45,734 nt of DNA from Cyanobacteria bacterium UBA6984 (lineage in GTDB: Bacteria; Cyanobacteriota; Vampirovibrionia; Gastranaerophilales; Gastranaerophilaceae), in NCBI GenBank assembly GCA_002450015.1, contig DJYG01000043.1, forward strand, positions 1 to 45,734, in the 5' to 3' direction. Shown here piece after piece: positions 43,805 to 45,734 of this stretch (its first letter is position 1; each line of letters opens with the position of its first letter). The translations under genes were made by a program, and so were the position numbers. The notes below the pieces were generated by a model. The model did no database searches and was not told where the DNA came from. It saw nothing but the letters and a program-made list of their open reading frames with translations.

Positions 43805-44032
43805 TTATTTGATAATGCTTGAGATGAATTTTTTAACTTCGTAAACAGAATCTTCTACAAATTCTTTTGCTAAAGTTGATACAGGTTTGTTATCAATGTA
43901 ATCAAAAGCGAAGTAAATAGGATCTTTTGCGTTGTTGAATCTCATTCTTCTGTCTTGAACGTTAAGATAAAATAAAGAGTCTTTTTGTTGAGCTAATAAT
44001 TCACCGAAATGTGTTTTTGCTGTTGTTTGCAT
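43805..44032 (-). CDS. small hypothetical protein
   Basis: This 75-aa soluble protein (MQTTAKTHFGELLAQQKDSL... with IYFAFDYIDNKPVSTLAKEF and a C-terminal helix VEDSVYEVKKFISSIIK) matches no family I recognise. I chose the ATG at 44032, 10 nt after GGAGAG. An ATG six codons upstream overlaps that site. The 3' untranslated part to the terminator at 43639 is about 165 nt long with no gene. Confidence 0.6.
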   Translation of the reverse strand: MQTTAKTHFGELLAQQKDSLFYLNVQDRRMRFNNAKDPIYFAFDYIDNKPVSTLAKEFVEDSVYEVKKFISSIIK

Positions 44033-44115
44033 TTTGTTTTCTCTCTCCATTTATCTTACATTTATATAAAGAGATTTTTATTAAAAAAATTGCTTTTTTT
44101 AACCAATACGACTTA

Positions 44116-44181
44116 ATATTTCTTAACAAAAGACCATAGTACCACATTTAGCAATGTTTTGCACAATACGTTAAGAAATAT
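44116..44181. repeat. 12-bp inverted repeat upstream of the small hypothetical gene
   Basis: ATATTTCTTAAC (44116-44127) and GTTAAGAAATAT (44170-44181) are exact reverse complements 42 nt apart, starting 84 nt upstream of the ATG at 44032. Confidence 0.6.
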
Positions 44182-44241
44182 CTAATGCTTTATATAAGAA
44201 AATATACTTTTCCTTGTTTATATAAAGTATTTTTCTAATTA

Positions 44242-44622
44242 AAAATTGCCTTTGCAATATTCATGCGTGTTTAGGATTATTGGGGTGCGCATAGCCTTGT
44301 TGCTCGTATAAATTGCTTACGCAATTTTTGCACTTCGCAAACGGCTATTTGCTCTCACGAGTTTCGCTCACTTCGTTCGACTTCACTCTACCCAAAATCC
44401 TTAAAATTGCCTTTGCAGTATTCATGCGTATTTAGGATTATTGGGGTACGCATAGCCTTGTTGCTACGCCAAATTGCTTGCGCAATTTTTGAACTTCGCA
44501 AACGGCTATTTGCTCTCACGAGTTTCGCTCACTTCGTTCGACTTCACTCTACCCAAAATCCTTAAAATTGCCTTTGCAATATTCATGCGTGTTTAGGATT
44601 ATTGGGGTACGCATAGGATTAT
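44242..44622. repeat. 161-bp tandem repeat, two full copies and one partial
   Basis: Copies begin at 44242, 44403 and 44564 with AAAATTGCCTTTGCA(A/G)TATTCATG. Copies one and two differ at only about ten positions; the third breaks off after CGCATAGG. The unit is less AT-rich than its surroundings and contains small palindromes such as AAATTGCTTGCGCAATTT, GCATAGCC...GGCTAT and ACTTCGTTCGACTTCACTC. It has no long ORF in either copy, and the spacing is far too long for CRISPR. Confidence 0.9.
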
Positions 44623-44656
44623 TTTCGTGAGTTGTAAATTATTAATAGAAAAAATA

Positions 44657-45481
44657 TTATTTACAAGTTGTATTTGTTGTACCATCTAAAATAGTTCCGT
44701 CCAGACATTTACCGTTACTACCTAATTTTAAATAATCCATATTACCTATTGTTACTACCCAAGCTGTACATGCCATAGTTGGGGGATTAGGACAAGTTTG
44801 TAAAGTTCCTGTTTCAAGTCCGGCAGGTACTATACCATCTTCTTTTAGTCTAAAGTAAAAAATATCCTTACCTGTATAACTTGGACCTTTATTTTTTCCG
44901 TCAATATCAACATAAAATCTGGCATAATAGCCAGGTTCACTCTCATAAGTAATAAGTATAGTTGTCCCATCAGATAAAATAATAGTTCTTGTTAATTCAG
45001 ACCTTGAATAAAACCAATGACTGTTAGCACCATTTACTTTATCAGGAAAACAATCTGTAATATTAGACTTACAGTCTTTAGAAATTTTCATAAATTCTGT
45101 AATTCGTCCTGCGAAACATTCAATTTGATCTTCTCCATTAGAACTTTTAAACCATTCACTTACAGGACCATAAACAGCTTCTGCTCTGCCAAGTGCATCT
45201 TGAAGATTTGAATATATCTTTTTAACTTTAGCGACTTTTTCTTTGTCACCTGTTGATGAGTTTAAGTTTGGAAGTGTTAACGCTGCAACAACACCAATTA
45301 TGCCCATTACAATGAGAGTTTCAGCAAGAGTGAACGCTATTTGAGAGGGCAGTGATGAACTGTGTTGCGTGAACTGTTTAGAGTGAACTGCGAACTGTTT
45401 GTTTGTCATTGCGAGAAAATCTCTGATTTTCGTGGCAATCCAGTTTTTATTTTTTAAATAATTAATGATTCTTTTTAGCAT
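44657..45481 (-). CDS. type IV pilin-like / pseudopilin with long leader
   Basis: This 274-aa protein has the class III signal: IAFTLAETLIVMGIIGVVAA, with Phe50 as the expected first mature residue and Glu54 at +5. Residue -1 is Ala rather than Gly. The hydrophobic helix is followed by a globular region with DKEKVAKVKKIYSNLQDAL and paired cysteines. Filament or secretion-system assembly through a prepilin peptidase is expected. The leader is 49 residues, far longer than the usual 6-25. The ATG at 45481 is well supported by AAAGGAAG 8 nt upstream. Confidence 0.88.
   Translation of the reverse strand: MLKRIINYLKNKNWIATKIRDFLAMTNKQFAVHSKQFTQHSSSLPSQIAFTLAETLIVMGIIGVVAALTLPNLNSSTGDKEKVAKVKKIYSNLQDALGRAEAVYGPVSEWFKSSNGEDQIECFAGRITEFMKISKDCKSNITDCFPDKVNGANSHWFYSRSELTRTIILSDGTTILITYESEPGYYARFYVDIDGKNKGPSYTGKDIFYFRLKEDGIVPAGLETGTLQTCPNPPTMACTAWVVTIGNMDYLKLGSNGKCLDGTILDGTTNTTCK
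45346..45443. repeat. short dispersed-type repeats encoding the pilin leader
   Basis: 45405-45443 is a palindromic unit (GTCATTGCGAG ... CGTGGCAATCCAG with the inner GAAAATC tct GATTTTC). 45346-45404 contains four near copies of (G)TGAACTG. Both types look like intergenic repeats but lie inside the prepilin reading frame. Confidence 0.6.
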
Positions 45482-45734
45482 GTTATACTTCCTTTCTTTA
45501 TTTATTGTCCTACTCGGACGGAGGAAACTTTTGGTAGCAAAAGTTCCACAAAACTACAACCCGATTTCTATTCATTAATTTTCACTAAATTCAACCTGTG
45601 CAAGCAAACTCACTACGTTCAAACAATGCTTGCTTTGTTGTTGTTTCATTAAGTGAAAATTATTCGTTTCAATAGGGTTGATTTTACTCATTTCATATTT
45701 ATACCTTTCTTTCGTCATACTGAGCGTTAGCGAA
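45482..45734. repeat. structured intergenic region with nested inverted repeats
   Basis: No gene is seen. Imperfect arms of about 28 nt (45558-45586 with 45652-45679) enclose a smaller hairpin (GCAAGCA at 45600-45606 with TGCTTGC at 45627-45633). Nearer the pilin gene, GGAAACTTTTG pairs with CAAAAGTTCC. The last bases (CGTCATACTGAGCGTTAGCGAA) look like the start of another dispersed repeat. The layout resembles a short non-autonomous element, but no target duplication was found. Confidence 0.5.

Larger units (their letters stand above)
44033..44656. other. 624-bp gene-free region with inverted repeats and a 161-bp tandem repeat
   Basis: No ORF here is credible. The left part (44051-44241) is AT-rich and contains a 12-bp inverted repeat (44116-44127 with 44170-44181) and an A/T hairpin near 44195-44240. 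The right part holds the 161-bp tandem repeat. Confidence 0.7.

Noticed and set aside
44242..44622. Possible CRISPR array
   Set aside because: Unit length is 161 bp with no alternation of short repeats and unique spacers, and there are no cas genes.

Overview
The window is a gene-dense, strongly AT-rich bacterial chromosome segment. It reads most naturally as a gut-type member of Candidatus Gastranaerophilales (Melainabacteria/Vampirovibrionia). This is inference from several signs: Gram-negative envelope genes (an LptF/LptG-type permease), a prepilin with the FTLAETLIVMG N-terminus common in that group, a Na+-pumping oxaloacetate decarboxylase, flagellar genes, glgC without photosynthesis genes, and several proteins I recognise only as lineage-type hypotheticals. 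No 16S rRNA gene is present, so the taxonomic call is provisional.

Layout. 1-44: the 5' half of a tRNA cut by the window edge. 131-3550 (minus): a secreted repeat protein, a short TspO, the GTPase EngB and a secreted TPR protein. 3644-6539 (plus): a Xer recombinase, Der, and two tandem small membrane proteins. 6536-10259 (minus): grpE-dnaJ-beta-propeller-O-methyltransferase with coupled stops and starts, divergent from groES-groEL (10457-12476). 12622-15589 (minus): a DUF2023-like protein, then a BlaI-like regulator - unknown - radA operon and a small membrane protein. 15671-21115 (minus): a hybrid-cluster-protein (Hcp) homologue that has lost its cluster ligands, a UPF0489/arginase-fold protein, and ClpB. 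21215-26757: a membrane glycosyltransferase, an isolated phage-tail-like gene pair, a zinc alcohol dehydrogenase, an LptF/G permease and a PPC-domain protein.

26871-30570 (plus): an iron-sulfur flavoprotein, a large zincin-like protein, a His-rich membrane-anchored small heat-shock-like protein and a small hypothetical; the last three each end in a strong hairpin terminator. 30723-33980 (minus): oadG-oadA-oadB, divergent from a secreted HExxH peptidase and CtpA (34091-36255). 36256-41055 (minus): the flagellar operon fliF-fliG-fliH-fliI. 41384-43605 (plus): glgC and two membrane or secreted thioredoxin-like proteins. 43805-45734: a small hypothetical, three copies of a 161-bp repeat, a prepilin whose leader is encoded by short dispersed-repeat sequence, and a nested inverted-repeat element.

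Functional themes are protein quality control (GrpE, DnaJ, GroESL, ClpB, an Hsp20-like protein, CtpA, RadA), ribosome-assembly GTPases (Der, EngB), Na+-linked fermentation (Oad), motility (Fli) and glycogen synthesis (GlgC). The less ordinary content is the ligand-less Hcp paralogue, the zincin, the metal-binding-tailed Hsp20-like protein, several apparently leaderless genes, an orphan promoter/terminator unit beside fliF, and the repeat-rich right end.
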